A stretch of DNA of 64,000 nt. It comes from an uncultured Allorhizobium sp. Lineage in GTDB: Bacteria; Pseudomonadota; Alphaproteobacteria; Rhizobiales; Rhizobiaceae. The notes beneath the pieces were generated by a model. The model was not told the origin of the DNA, did not search any database, and saw only the letters and a list, made by a program, of their open reading frames with translations. Both the position numbers and the translations under genes were made by a program. This document shows positions 1-8,291 of the stretch, in pieces; the stretch's first letter is position 1, and the number at the start of each line of letters is the position of its first letter. The stretch lies in assembly GCA_958439205.1 (NCBI GenBank), contig OY288189.1:637960-701959 (forward strand), read 5' to 3'.

Positions 1-1252
1 GGGCGCGGTAGCTGATGACGGCGGCCGTCAGCGCCGCATGTTCCCGGCCATAGGTCTCGTAGATGAATCGGATCACCTCCTCGCGCTTCTCGTGCTCGAA
101 GTCGACATCGATGTCAGGCGGCTCATCGCGTTCGGTTGACAGGAAGCGATCAAAAAGCAGGGTCGTCTTCTGTGGGTCCACTTCGGTGATGCCGAGGCAG
201 AAGCATACGGCGGAATTGGCGGCAGAACCGCGGCCCTGGCAGAGGATGCCAACGTCGCGCGCATGGCAGACAATGCGATAGACCGTCAGAAAATAGGGTT
301 CATAACGCTTCTCGGCGATCAGTTTCAGCTCATAGTCGAGAAGGCCGAGGACCTTGCGCGGGATTTCATCCGGATAGCGCTTTCGTGCACCTTCATAGGT
401 CAGCCGACGCAGCGCCAAGGCCGGAGATTCGCCGTCGAAGATCTCGTCGGGATACTGGTGGGATAGTTCATCGAGAGAAAATTGAAGCCGGCTAAAGAAG
501 TGGACATTGTTGTCGATGGCTTCCGGCCATGCGCGGAACAGGCGCGCCATTTCGGCCGGGCTCTTCAGGTGCCGTTCGGCATGGGCATGCAGGCGCAAGC
601 CGGCTTCGGCAATCGGCACATGCTCTCGGATTGCCACGACCACGTCGGCCACGGGTTTGCGTTCCGGAGCATGATAAAATGCATCGTTTGTCGCGATGAG
701 CGGAAGGCCGAGCCTTCTCGCTATCCCGTCGAGCTCGCCGAAGGTCTTGTTGTCGAGGCCGTCATAACGGGGAACGAGGGCCAGATGCAGGCGATCCCCA
801 AGCCAGGGCCTGATACGGGCAAGCGCGGTCTCGAACCTCTCGACATCGGCCACTTTGGGCAGTGAAGGCGGTATGGCAACAAACAGAAGATGTTCCGACC
901 AGTCGCGGAGATCGGTCTCCCAAAGCGTGCAGATGCCCTTTTTCGAACGCAGATTGCCGGCGCTCAGCATTCGACAGAGATTGCCCCACCCCTTGCGGTT
1001 CATCGGATAGGCGAGAAGCTCCGGCGTGCCGTCATCAAAGAGAAGACGGGCACCGGGGCGAAATTCCAGACCGTTCAGCTTGGCCGAAGCATGCAGGCGC
1101 ACGACACCGGCAACCGTATTGCGATCGGCGAGGCCGAGACCGGAAAGGCCAAGGGAAAGCGCCTGTTCCACCAGTTCCTCGGGATGGGAGGCGCCATCCA
1201 GAAAGGAGAAATTGCTGCGCAGTCCGATCTCGTAAAAGGGCCTCATGGTCAT
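1..1252 (-). CDS. dnaE2: Error-prone DNA polymerase DnaE2 (N-terminal part, cut by window edge)
   Basis: This is the N-terminal 417 or so residues of the SOS-induced C-family polymerase that acts with ImuA and ImuB in damage-induced mutagenesis. The protein opens [20 protein letters not shown], the PHP-domain start typical of DnaE2. Near the left edge it reaches [14 protein letters not shown], the polymerase core segment carrying the catalytic aspartates. The start at 1252 is preceded by GAGG with about 8 bases spacing; a second ATG lies at 1246. It begins 9 bases after the imuB stop, so the two are cotranscribed. The rest of the gene lies to the left of the window. Family assignment is firm because of the imuA-imuB-dnaE2 order; only the exact start is open. 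Confidence 0.93.
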   Translation of the reverse strand, partial: MTMRPFYEIGLRSNFSFLDGASHPEELVEQALSLGLSGLGLADRNTVAGVVRLHASAKLNGLEFRPGARLLFDDGTPELLAYPMNRKGWGNLCRMLSAGNLRSKKGICTLWETDLRDWSEHLLFVAIPPSLPKVADVERFETALARIRPWLGDRLHLALVPRYDGLDNKTFGELDGIARRLGLPLIATNDAFYHAPERKPVADVVVAIREHVPIAEAGLRLHAHAERHLKSPAEMARLFRAWPEAIDNNVHFFSRLQFSLDELSHQYPDEIFDGESPALALRRLTYEGARKRYPDEIPRKVLGLLDYELKLIAEKRYEPYFLTVYRIVCHARDVGILCQGRGSAANSAVCFCLGITEVDPQKTTLLFDRFLSTERDEPPDIDVDFEHEKREEVIRFIYETYGREHAALTAAVISYRA

Positions 1253-1261
1253 CAGTGTGCC

Positions 1262-2887
1262 TCACGCAAAGAAGCCCTGGAGGAACCAGGTCGGGTGGAC
1301 GGTTCGCCGCTCGTAGAGGCCCTGGCGATAAAGCCAGAAGCGTTGGCCTTCGGTGTCCTCGATGCGGAAATAATCCCGCGGCGGGGCATCCTCGCCATCG
1401 ACCCACCATTCCGGTGCAAGCCGTTCCGGGCCTTCTGCCCGCAGGATGCGGCGCTGGACACGACGCCAGCGGAAGCTTGCCGGCGGACCGTCCGGCACGG
1501 CAGACATGACCTCGACCTCTTCAGGGCGATCGAGCAGCCGCAAGGGACGCAGGCCTCGAACCGGCCTTGCGGCCACATCCGTTCGGGCCCCCGGGAGATC
1601 GAGGCCCTTCAGCGCATCGCTCGCCGTCGCATGCATTGTCGCTCTCTCTGGCCAATGGCTGGCAAGCGGCACAGGCAGGCGCAAAGCACGCTCGCCCAAA
1701 CGGGCTGAAACCTGATCCAGGAAGCGGGTAAGGCCTTCGCAGTTGCCCTCTTCTCCGGCGAGGGCGGGTTGGCGGGCATCGAAAGTTTCGCTCAGGAGAA
1801 CGTTGAGGCGGACGAGTTCGAAGCCGAAGCCGGCGTCGAGATCATCCCGCAGCACGGCGAGCCGCTCCTCGAACAGAGACCGGATGCGGGTTGCATCACG
1901 CAAGGGGGCGGAGGCGCTGACCTCGATGCGGAAGACACGGCCGTCAACGCGGAATACCAGAAGTTCGAAGAGGCGACCGCCTTCGCCGCGTGCCTCAAGC
2001 GACGTCTTCAGACCTGCTGCCAGGCGGCCCGCGAGATCGAGGACCTGATCCTCGGTCATGATCGGTTCGGCGAGGCGGCGCTCGGCGGACAGGAGCGGCA
2101 GATGGCGGCGCGGCGAGATCGGTTCGCCCTCCCGGCCGAGGGCCTGATCAAGACGCAGCATCGGACCCGCGCCGAAGCGGCGCGTGATGGGTGGTCTGGA
2201 GGCTGCGAGCAGGTCGGCAACCGTCTTCAGGCCAACCCGGGCGAGATCGATGACCGTCTGGGGCTCAAGGCGCAGCGATGCGAGTGGCAGGGGGGCGAGT
2301 GCTGCGACTGCCTCGGACGGTGTGACACGCTGCGGACCGCCAAAGCGGCTACAGGCACGTGCAAGTCCCGGTGTCGGGCCGACCGCAATGCGGACGGCAA
2401 GGCCGAAAGCCGTCAGGCGGCGCTCGGCATCCTCGAGCAGTTTTTCTTCGCCGCCGAAGAGATGGGCGCAGCCGGTGATATCCAGCATCAGGCCGTCCTC
2501 ACCGTCCAGGGCCACCAAGGGGGTATAGCGGTCGCACCAGTCAGCGATGGCGTTGAGCAGCGCGCGGTCTGCTGCGGGATCGGCCTCGATCACGTCGAGG
2601 TCCGCACAGATGGCACGCGCTTCGGCCAGACCTTGTCCGATCCGCAGACCAAAGGTTTCCGATGTCTCGTCCAGTGCCGTGATGCGCATGGCATTCGCGA
2701 TCCGGCCGGCACAGGCCAGCGGCGGATATTCAGGATGCGCGGTCGAGACGGGGGGCAAACGCCAGGAGAGACCCCATCGGCGCCGGGCGATGCGGTCTGT
2801 CGGCAGTTTGGGGAAAAAGAGCGAGAGGATGCGGCGATCCGAGACCAGATGATTTGAAATGGTCGTAGAGGTGAAGGCGGCGTTCAT
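1262..2887 (-). CDS. imuB: ImuB, Y-family polymerase-like protein of the mutasome
   Basis: This 541-residue protein is the Y-family (DinB-like) but probably non-catalytic subunit that bridges the beta clamp, ImuA and DnaE2 during translesion synthesis (family knowledge). Visible features are an N-terminal palm-like region (LSLFFPKLPTDRIARR), the segment ALDGEDGLMLDITGC, and an arginine-rich C-terminal region ending in a WW-containing part (APEWWVDGED ... PTWFLQGFFA), as in other ImuB proteins. The start MNAAFTSTT at 2887 is preceded by GGAG. The reading frame stays open upstream to 3097, but that part is out-of-frame imuA sequence. The first 158 bases lie inside the 3' end of imuA in another frame. 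Confidence 0.92.
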   Translation of the reverse strand: MNAAFTSTTISNHLVSDRRILSLFFPKLPTDRIARRRWGLSWRLPPVSTAHPEYPPLACAGRIANAMRITALDETSETFGLRIGQGLAEARAICADLDVIEADPAADRALLNAIADWCDRYTPLVALDGEDGLMLDITGCAHLFGGEEKLLEDAERRLTAFGLAVRIAVGPTPGLARACSRFGGPQRVTPSEAVAALAPLPLASLRLEPQTVIDLARVGLKTVADLLAASRPPITRRFGAGPMLRLDQALGREGEPISPRRHLPLLSAERRLAEPIMTEDQVLDLAGRLAAGLKTSLEARGEGGRLFELLVFRVDGRVFRIEVSASAPLRDATRIRSLFEERLAVLRDDLDAGFGFELVRLNVLLSETFDARQPALAGEEGNCEGLTRFLDQVSARLGERALRLPVPLASHWPERATMHATASDALKGLDLPGARTDVAARPVRGLRPLRLLDRPEEVEVMSAVPDGPPASFRWRRVQRRILRAEGPERLAPEWWVDGEDAPPRDYFRIEDTEGQRFWLYRQGLYERRTVHPTWFLQGFFA

Positions 2888-3650
2888 CGGAATTCCACTC
2901 CAGAATGAGTTCGGGTGAGCCCGGGATGCGGGATTTCTCAAGTGTGATGTGAAAGACGGGTGACCCGATGCTGCCGCCCAGCAGGGACCCGTCGGCGAGA
3001 TGCCGCGCCGCCGCCGGCGCGGGTTCGACAGCCAGGCGAAGAAGGGCGCTCGACGCTTCTTCTTCGCCCGCCTGACGCAGAACCAAAAGCCTGCCACCGG
3101 TGGCGCGGGCCTTCAGGCTCAGGCGCCGGCTCTCGGTGAGGCCGAATTTTTTGGGGTTGCCATGTACTTCCAGCAGTATGGCGGAAAAGGCCCGGGAGGT
3201 GAGTGCGGCCTCGACAAGCCAGAGCGCATCCTCCAGTCGGCGCGGCAGGGCATGGACCAAAGTCAGTGGTGACAGCCCGAAATCGAGAAGGCCCGGCGCA
3301 TAAGCGAGGCCTGCTTCGCGCACGACATGGGGATCGGCGACGAAAAGCAGGCGCTGCCTCGCCGCTCCATCCCTTTCCATTGCCATGAGCGCCAGAGCCA
3401 TGCCAAAGCCCATCACGGCCCCGGACTGTTGCAGCCTTTGGCCCCTCATTTCGAGCAGATGCCCCGGGGCCAGCATCTGGCCCATCAGGGCGTCAAAGAG
3501 GTCCTGTTGGTCCGTGTCCGGCGCGCGATCCGGAGTTTTCGGCTCCGCCGTTGCTGCCAAGCGCGCGACATGATCAGGCTTTCCCTCGATCCGGGCAATC
3601 GCCTCCCGCAGGGCAAAAAGCGTCTCGCGCGTCTGAGGGCTCTCGCCCAT
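2730..3650 (-). CDS. imuA: ImuA, RecA-like mutasome protein
   Basis: This 306-residue ImuA (often labelled damage-inducible mutagenesis protein) is the first gene of the LexA-controlled cassette. The RecA/SulA-like core is seen around HLLEMRGQRLQQSGAVMGFG, and the segment KARATGGRLLVLRQ lies in the middle of the protein. The C-terminal tail after ILEWNSDERR is variable and overlaps imuB by 158 bases, a layout consistent with translational coupling. The start at 3650 has AGGAGA at a good distance, 21 bases downstream of the LexA box. Confidence 0.9.
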   Translation of the reverse strand: MGESPQTRETLFALREAIARIEGKPDHVARLAATAEPKTPDRAPDTDQQDLFDALMGQMLAPGHLLEMRGQRLQQSGAVMGFGMALALMAMERDGAARQRLLFVADPHVVREAGLAYAPGLLDFGLSPLTLVHALPRRLEDALWLVEAALTSRAFSAILLEVHGNPKKFGLTESRRLSLKARATGGRLLVLRQAGEEEASSALLRLAVEPAPAAARHLADGSLLGGSIGSPVFHITLEKSRIPGSPELILEWNSDERRLHLYDHFKSSGLGSPHPLALFPQTADRPHRPAPMGSLLAFAPRLDRAS

Positions 3651-3671
3651 GACGATCTCTCCTGATGAATT

Positions 3672-3686
3672 GTTCTCTATTTGTTC
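3672..3686 (-). promoter_or_regulatory. LexA box (GAAC-N7-GAAC)
   Basis: On the minus strand the sequence reads GAAC-AAATAGA-GAAC, an exact match to the alphaproteobacterial LexA operator (direct repeat GTTC-N7-GTTC). It lies just upstream of imuA, where repression would block the mutasome promoter. It also lies 123 bases upstream of the plus-strand metalloprotease gene, so an effect there cannot be excluded. Confidence 0.88.
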
Positions 3687-3809
3687 CTATGGATTCCAGA
3701 GCTGCCCGAAAGAGTCAACCGGATTCAAATGAGAATTTATTCCTTGATTGAATTCACTCTCGAAATGGCGCGGCAAAACGCCTATATGTTCGCCAAGTAA
3801 GGAGTATCC

Positions 3810-4253
3810 ATGGCCCGCATAGACCAGAGCGAGGATTGGCGCGAACGGCATGCCCCGACGATCAGCACATTCGAGTCGCTGGCGATCGAGGCTTATGGCC
3901 ATCTGCCGCAAGAATTCCGCGACCTGAGCAAGGATCTCATCATCGAGATCACTGATTTCCCGACCGACGAAGTGTTCGAAGACATGGCGCTCGAAACGCC
4001 CTTCGACCTGCTTGGTCTGTTCGAAGGGCGGGGAATTTCAGAACGGTTTTCCATGGAAACCGGCATGATGCCGAACCGCATCATTCTCTATCGCCGTCCG
4101 ATCCTCGATTACTGGGCGGAGAATGAAGAGACGCTGGGTGATATCATCACCCATGTGCTGATCCACGAAATCGGCCATCATTTCGGCCTGTCGGACGACG
4201 ACATGGAGCGGATCGAGGAAAGTGCCGAAGAAGCGGCCTCTGCCGAGCGGTAG
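3810..4253 (+). CDS. Minimal metalloprotease family protein (zincin, DUF1025 type)
   Basis: This is a 147-residue soluble protein of the small zincin family common in Actinobacteria and Alphaproteobacteria. It carries HEIGHHFGLSDDDME, in which His119, Glu120 and His123 form the HExxH zinc site and Asp129-131 follow in the family-typical SDDDM. There is no signal peptide, so it is cytoplasmic. The ribosome-binding site TAAGGAG lies 5 bases before the ATG. The physiological substrate of the family is not known. The gene is convergent with the GlxA-type regulator. Confidence 0.85.
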   Translation: MARIDQSEDWRERHAPTISTFESLAIEAYGHLPQEFRDLSKDLIIEITDFPTDEVFEDMALETPFDLLGLFEGRGISERFSMETGMMPNRIILYRRPILDYWAENEETLGDIITHVLIHEIGHHFGLSDDDMERIEESAEEAASAER

Positions 4254-4322
4254 CTCCCAGCATTCGCGCGGCCGCTATCGGTGTCGTTTTCGGTCTGCGC
4301 ATACACTCTGTTTTTCCAGGGC

Positions 4323-5348
4323 TTAGCCTGTCTGTCCGAACCGAGCCCTGTAGGCCGTCGGGCTGATATCCAATCGCGTGCGGAAATGATGGCGCAGCGT
4401 TGCCGGCGTGCCAAAGCCTGAGGCGCTGGCGATGTCGTCGAGCGACAGCGCTGACCGTCTTTCCAGGAGATCGCAGGCATGGCGAAGCCTCCGAGTGAGG
4501 AGAAACTCGCCCGGGCTCGTGCCGGTCAGGTCGTGGAATCGGCGCTGAAACGTTCTCGTGCTCATCCCCGCTCGGGTGGCCATTTCCGCAAGCGTCACTT
4601 CACGCTCCAAATTGGCGTCGATCCACTCGATCAGCGGCCCCAGCCGCTGGCCCTCACGCTCCTCAGGCACAGGTCTCACGATAAATTGCGCCTGGCCTCC
4701 CTCGCGATGGGGCGGAACGACAAGCCGACGTGCGACGCTGTTGGCGGCTTCCGCACCAAAATCGCGGCGCACGACATGGAGGCAGAGATCGATGCCAGCT
4801 GCACTGCCGGCCGCCGTCAGGATCTCGCCTTCGTCGACATAGAGCACATCCGGGTCGAGGTGGATTTCTGGATGACGGGCAGCAATCGTATCGGCATAAC
4901 GCCAATGCGTCGTGGCCCGGCGGCCGTCGAGCAGGCCAGTGGCGGCGAGGACTGCGACGCCGGAGCAGAGTGACATCAGTCGGGCTCCTCGGCTGTGGGC
5001 GGCACGCAAGGCCTGAAGCAGTGGATCGGGGACGGGTTCTGTTATCCCGCGCCAGCCGGGGACGACAATGAGGTCAGCTTCCTGCAGCAGTTCCAGCCCG
5101 CCGCCTGCTGTGACGCTCAGCCCGCCGGCCGCGCGCAGGGGACCCGGCTCGATCGCAGCCGTCATGTGGCGATACCAGCCTTCACCCATTTCCGGCCGGG
5201 CAAGGCCGAACACTTCCACCGCAACTCCGAATTCGAAGGTGCAGAGCCCGTCATAGGCTAGGGTGACGACGCGCGGGCCGGTCAGTGTCAATTCGGTGAA
5301 GGCAGATGGTCTTGTCGTCATTGGCGTGATCTTTACGCATCTTGTCAT
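4323..5348 (-). CDS. GlxA/FtrA-type transcriptional regulator (DJ-1/PfpI domain plus AraC HTH)
   Basis: This protein of 341 residues (332 from the alternative ATG at 5321) has two parts. An N-terminal class I glutamine amidotransferase-like DJ-1/PfpI domain carries the nucleophile-elbow segment MSLCSGVAVLAATGLL. A C-terminal AraC HTH pair (VTLAEMATRAGMSTRTFQRRF and LDDIASASGFGTPATLRHHF) follows. Proteins of this build activate or repress neighbouring genes in response to unidentified small molecules. It is transcribed divergently from the rhodanese gene 69 bases away, which is a likely target. Neither start has a strong Shine-Dalgarno sequence. Confidence 0.85.
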   Translation of the reverse strand: MTRCVKITPMTTRPSAFTELTLTGPRVVTLAYDGLCTFEFGVAVEVFGLARPEMGEGWYRHMTAAIEPGPLRAAGGLSVTAGGGLELLQEADLIVVPGWRGITEPVPDPLLQALRAAHSRGARLMSLCSGVAVLAATGLLDGRRATTHWRYADTIAARHPEIHLDPDVLYVDEGEILTAAGSAAGIDLCLHVVRRDFGAEAANSVARRLVVPPHREGGQAQFIVRPVPEEREGQRLGPLIEWIDANLEREVTLAEMATRAGMSTRTFQRRFHDLTGTSPGEFLLTRRLRHACDLLERRSALSLDDIASASGFGTPATLRHHFRTRLDISPTAYRARFGQTG

Positions 5349-5417
5349 TCACGCCAATTTCGCTGAAGTGAGCAAAAAGGCAAGGTCTGCTCATCGACCA
5401 AATGAAAGGAACCCGTC

Positions 5418-5828
5418 ATGCCGAGCCTCGTCAGTGAAATACCCGCCGCCGATCCCGCCCTCGTCGCTGCGCATTATGCCGCGCGGCTCGCCTTCGAGAC
5501 CGATTGTTGGGACGTGCATGAGGTGATGAGCCGGGGTGATCAGGACTTCGTGTTGCTCGATGTGCGCGGGCCAAAACTGTTCGAACGGGGGCATGTGCCC
5601 GGTGCGATCAATCTGCCGCATGGCAAGATGACCGAGCGGAAGATGGCGGAATGGCCCGAGGATACGTTGTTCGTCGTCTATTGCGCCGGACCACATTGCA
5701 ACGGCACCGATCGGGCGGCGCTTCGGCTTGCGCGGTTGGGGCGCAGGGTCAAGGTGATGATCGGCGGCATGACCGGCTGGGCGGATGAAGGTTTTGCCGT
5801 GGGGACAGGCGCTAGTGCTGCTGCCTGA
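5418..5828 (+). CDS. Single-domain rhodanese-like protein
   Basis: This is a 136-residue rhodanese-homology protein. It has the N-terminal signature LLDVRGPKLFERGHVPGAIN and the active-site loop starting at Cys89 in VVYCAGPHCNGTDRAA, with GGMTGWADEGF closing the domain. The catalytic cysteine is present, so sulfurtransferase activity is plausible. The N-terminal 30 residues are an extra helix seen in homologues paired with GlxA-type regulators. It is divergent from that regulator and ends in an intrinsic-terminator-like hairpin. Confidence 0.85.
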   Translation: MPSLVSEIPAADPALVAAHYAARLAFETDCWDVHEVMSRGDQDFVLLDVRGPKLFERGHVPGAINLPHGKMTERKMAEWPEDTLFVVYCAGPHCNGTDRAALRLARLGRRVKVMIGGMTGWADEGFAVGTGASAAA

Positions 5829-5845
5829 TGGCGTGTCAGGTAGTA

Positions 5846-5867
5846 GGGCGGCTCCGAGGAGCCGCCC
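5846..5867. terminator. GC hairpin between convergent genes
   Basis: GGGCGGCTCC and GGAGCCGCCC form a perfect 10-bp stem around GA, located between the convergent rhodanese and Atu4866-like genes. The U-run is poor (TTC), so it may work in both directions only weakly. Confidence 0.6.
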
Positions 5868-5882
5868 TTCAAAGGATCGGGA

Positions 5883-6137
5883 TCAGCGTAGCCGGCGCAA
5901 GACCATGCCGGCATGGTAGAGGACACCATCGCGAAACTCGCCATCAGCGGTAAAGCCCGTGTCGTCCCAGTATTCGATATGGGAGCCGGTGACTTCGTAG
6001 CGCCCGAGATAGGCCCGCTCGCGATTGCCGCGTGCTTCGACATAGCGGTTGTTGGGCAGAAGTTCATGGCGGATATGCCCGTCCTCCGTCACCCATAGAC
6101 CGACATAGGGATGGCTTGCCTGGGCGTCATCGGTCAC
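5883..6137 (-). CDS. Atu4866-like small protein
   Basis: This is an 84-residue protein of the Atu4866 family: HPYVGLWVTEDGHIRHELLPN, then YLGRYEVTGSHIEYWDDTGFTADGEF. The family is small, beta-rich and of unknown function. The start overlaps the stop of the upstream exported protein gene by 4 bases (ATGA), so the two are translationally coupled. The repeated pattern of G-W/Y and D-x-G residues suggests a lipocalin-like or small beta-barrel ligand binder. That last point is inference. Confidence 0.82.
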   Translation of the reverse strand: MTDDAQASHPYVGLWVTEDGHIRHELLPNNRYVEARGNRERAYLGRYEVTGSHIEYWDDTGFTADGEFRDGVLYHAGMVLRRLR

Positions 6138-6712
6138 GGAGTGAGTTCTCCCTTTCCCAGCACACCAGCGATGGTTTCGGGTTCGACGACCCAGGCATAG
6201 TTCAGCTCCTGGCGGATCTTCCAGGCGCCATCCGTGCAGGTCCAGCCAAGCTGAGAACGGCCATCAAAGGCCAGAACCTCCCCATTCAGCCGTTCGAGAC
6301 GGCCGACAAAGCCGAGTGTGGTGGAGGCAACCTTGCCGTCTACCAGCTGGTCATGACCTGAGGTCAGACCGTGGAGAACCGAGCGTGCGGCATTTTGCAG
6401 ATCTTCCCAGTTGGCGCCGTAGCGGCTGGAATCGGTGAAGAACTGCGTCTTGCCGGGGGCGAAGTTGTCGTAAAATATGCCGTCCGTTTGGGTGAGGTCG
6501 TAATAGCGTTGCATCTTCGTGGCGAAGACAAAGGCCGGGTCGCCTTCGCGCCGTTCCCAGCCTTCCATGATCCAGTCGCGATGCAGTTCCAGCGGGCTTT
6601 CTGCGCCTGATGCGGCGCAAGCTGTATCGGCTGCTGCTGCCTGGCTCAGGACCATGGGGAGGGTGGCGAGGACAAGCGCGCCTGTCAGGATCGATCTGAT
6701 GGTGATGGTCAT
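6134..6712 (-). CDS. Exported SnoaL/NTF2-like protein
   Basis: This is a 192-residue protein with a signal peptide (TITIRSILTGALVLATLPM, cleavage probably near QAAAA-D). It is followed by an NTF2-like cone fold region: PLELHRDWIMEGWERREGDPA, a Tyr-Asp-rich segment, and GQ...WTCTDGAWKIRQELNYAW near the end. Such SnoaL-like domains bind small hydrophobic ligands or act as isomerases; the substrate here is unknown. The start at 6712 was chosen because the signal peptide begins there. Coupled to the Atu4866-like gene and divergent from a LysR regulator. Confidence 0.75.
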   Translation of the reverse strand: MTITIRSILTGALVLATLPMVLSQAAAADTACAASGAESPLELHRDWIMEGWERREGDPAFVFATKMQRYYDLTQTDGIFYDNFAPGKTQFFTDSSRYGANWEDLQNAARSVLHGLTSGHDQLVDGKVASTTLGFVGRLERLNGEVLAFDGRSQLGWTCTDGAWKIRQELNYAWVVEPETIAGVLGKGELTP

Positions 6713-6798
6713 TGAGAAATCCTCTCGTCTTGTGGGTCGGCGCGGATTGCTTCGCCGATGCAAGGGACCCTAGACGGGTGGCGTTGTCGTCGGTATCC

Positions 6799-6816
6799 AT
6801 CTGGAGATGACCAGAT
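6799..6816. promoter_or_regulatory. Inverted repeat, candidate LysR operator
   Basis: ATCTGG-N6-CCAGAT is a perfect inverted repeat in the divergent promoter region between the SnoaL-like gene and the LysR gene, 20 bases before the LysR start. Position and symmetry suit autoregulation and activation of the divergent pair. No experimental basis. Confidence 0.45.
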
Positions 6817-6835
6817 TGGTGAGTGCTGCTTTACA

Positions 6836-7741
6836 ATGATGCTGGATTTGAACCTGTTGCCGCTGTTTCTCGCCGTGGCCGAAGAGCAGAGCTTTGCTTC
6901 AGCCGCTCGCCGCCTCGGCGTCACCCGTTCGGCTGTCAGCCAGGGCGTTCAGCGGCTTGAAAACGCCTGTGGCATCGCGCTTGTGGTGCGCACGACGCGC
7001 AGCGTTCGGCTAACCGAAGCCGGGACGAGATTGTTGGCGATGCTTGGCCGTCCGATGGCGGATATCGGGGCCGCGCTTGAGGATCTCGGCGGAGATATTA
7101 GGCCGGCGGGGCACTTGAAGATTGCCGTCACCTCGATTGCCGACGCCTTTTTATCCGGGCCGCTGCTTGGCAGCTTTGCCGAGGCGCATCCTGATATCAC
7201 CATCGATGTGACGGTGACCGACGAGACCTGGGATATCGTTTCCCGCGGTTTCGATGCGGGCGTGCGGCTGGGCGAGGTGATCGAAAAGGATATGGTGGCG
7301 ATCCCGCTGACGGGTGCGCAATGCGAGGCGGTGGTCGCCTCACCCGCCTATCTTGCCCGTCACGGTGTGCCGCAGCATCCGAAGGAGCTTGCTCAGCATC
7401 GCTGCATCGGCTGGCGACCGGCGCCGGACGAGGTTCCGGCACCCTGGGAGTTCGAGGAGGACGGGCGCAGCTTCGACGTGGCGATTACGCCGCAGATCAC
7501 CACCAACGATTTGCGGTTGATGCTCCGCATGGCGCTGGCGGGTGCGGGGCTCACCTATGCGGTGCACGAGACCTTCGAGCCATATCTCGAAAGCGGCGAA
7601 CTCGTCTCGGTTCTCGATGGCTATCTGAAGCCCTATACGGGCTTCTATCTCTACTTTCCCAATCGCCGCAACATGGCGCCCAAACTGCGTGCTCTCGTCG
7701 ATCACGTGCAGCGCTATCGGCGGGTCCAGCGTACAGGCTAA
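6836..7741 (+). CDS. LysR family transcriptional regulator
   Basis: This is a 301-residue LysR protein. It has an N-terminal winged helix (LNLLPLFLAVAEEQSFASAA, VTRSAVSQGVQRLE, LVVRTTRSVRLTEAG) and a periplasmic-binding-like effector domain (LKIAVTSIADAF through GLTYAVHETFEPYLESGELV). The sequence is closest in style to the DsdC/GcvA-like and toxin-response subgroup seen in rhizobia; the effector is unknown. Two adjacent ATGs (6836 and 6839) begin the HTH; a longer upstream frame is non-homologous. It probably controls the divergent SnoaL-like/Atu4866-like pair. Confidence 0.88.
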   Translation: MMLDLNLLPLFLAVAEEQSFASAARRLGVTRSAVSQGVQRLENACGIALVVRTTRSVRLTEAGTRLLAMLGRPMADIGAALEDLGGDIRPAGHLKIAVTSIADAFLSGPLLGSFAEAHPDITIDVTVTDETWDIVSRGFDAGVRLGEVIEKDMVAIPLTGAQCEAVVASPAYLARHGVPQHPKELAQHRCIGWRPAPDEVPAPWEFEEDGRSFDVAITPQITTNDLRLMLRMALAGAGLTYAVHETFEPYLESGELVSVLDGYLKPYTGFYLYFPNRRNMAPKLRALVDHVQRYRRVQRTG

Positions 7742-7750
7742 GCGCAAACC

Positions 7751-8284
7751 TTACTTTGCCAAATGGGCGAACTCGGCGACGACCTCTTCGTAGACGCGGC
7801 GCTTGAAGGGTACGATCAAATCCGGCAACTCCTGCATAGGCTTCCAGGCCCAGGCATCGAATTCCGCTTCGTGACCGCCGGGTGGCGGGTTGATGGCGAT
7901 CTCGCTTTCGTCGCCTTCGAAGCGGAAGGCGAACCAGCGCTGGGTCTGGCCGCGGAACTTGCCCTTCAGGCCGATGCCGATCAGTTCTGCGGGCAGGTCG
8001 TAATTGATCCAGCGGCTTGCCTCGGCGAGTAGCGACACGGTCTTCATGCCCGTTTCCTCGTAGAGTTCGCGCATGGCGGCGGGCAGCGCATCTTCGCCTG
8101 GGTCGATGCCGCCTTGCGGCATCTGCCAGAGCTGTGGCGAGCCGTCATATTCGGAATTGCCTTCTGCAATACGCCGGCCAGACCAGACCAGACCTTCCCG
8201 GTTGAGCACCATGATCCCGACGCAGGGACGATAGGGCAGATCCTCGGCCTTTACCTTGGGCTTGTTCGACAGGTGATCGGTCAT
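7751..8284 (-). CDS. rppH: RNA pyrophosphohydrolase RppH
   Basis: This 177-residue Nudix hydrolase converts 5'-triphosphate RNA ends (and diadenosine polyphosphates) to monophosphates, starting RNase E-dependent decay. The Nudix box [22 protein letters not shown] spans residues 58-79, with the REhxEE metal-binding glutamates. [11 protein letters not shown] and LWQMPQGG are RppH/IalA family hallmarks. The start MTDHLSNKP at 8284 lies 7 bases after the stop of the deacetylase gene, so the two form an operon. In pathogenic Alphaproteobacteria the orthologue was called invasion protein IalA. Confidence 0.92.
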   Translation of the reverse strand: MTDHLSNKPKVKAEDLPYRPCVGIMVLNREGLVWSGRRIAEGNSEYDGSPQLWQMPQGGIDPGEDALPAAMRELYEETGMKTVSLLAEASRWINYDLPAELIGIGLKGKFRGQTQRWFAFRFEGDESEIAINPPPGGHEAEFDAWAWKPMQELPDLIVPFKRRVYEEVVAEFAHLAK

Positions 8285-8291
8285 GGTGTCC

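Noticed and set aside
2730..2887. Frameshift fusing imuA and imuB
   Set aside because: Both genes have full-length products with normal start and stop sites; the overlap fits ordinary operon layout of this cassette.
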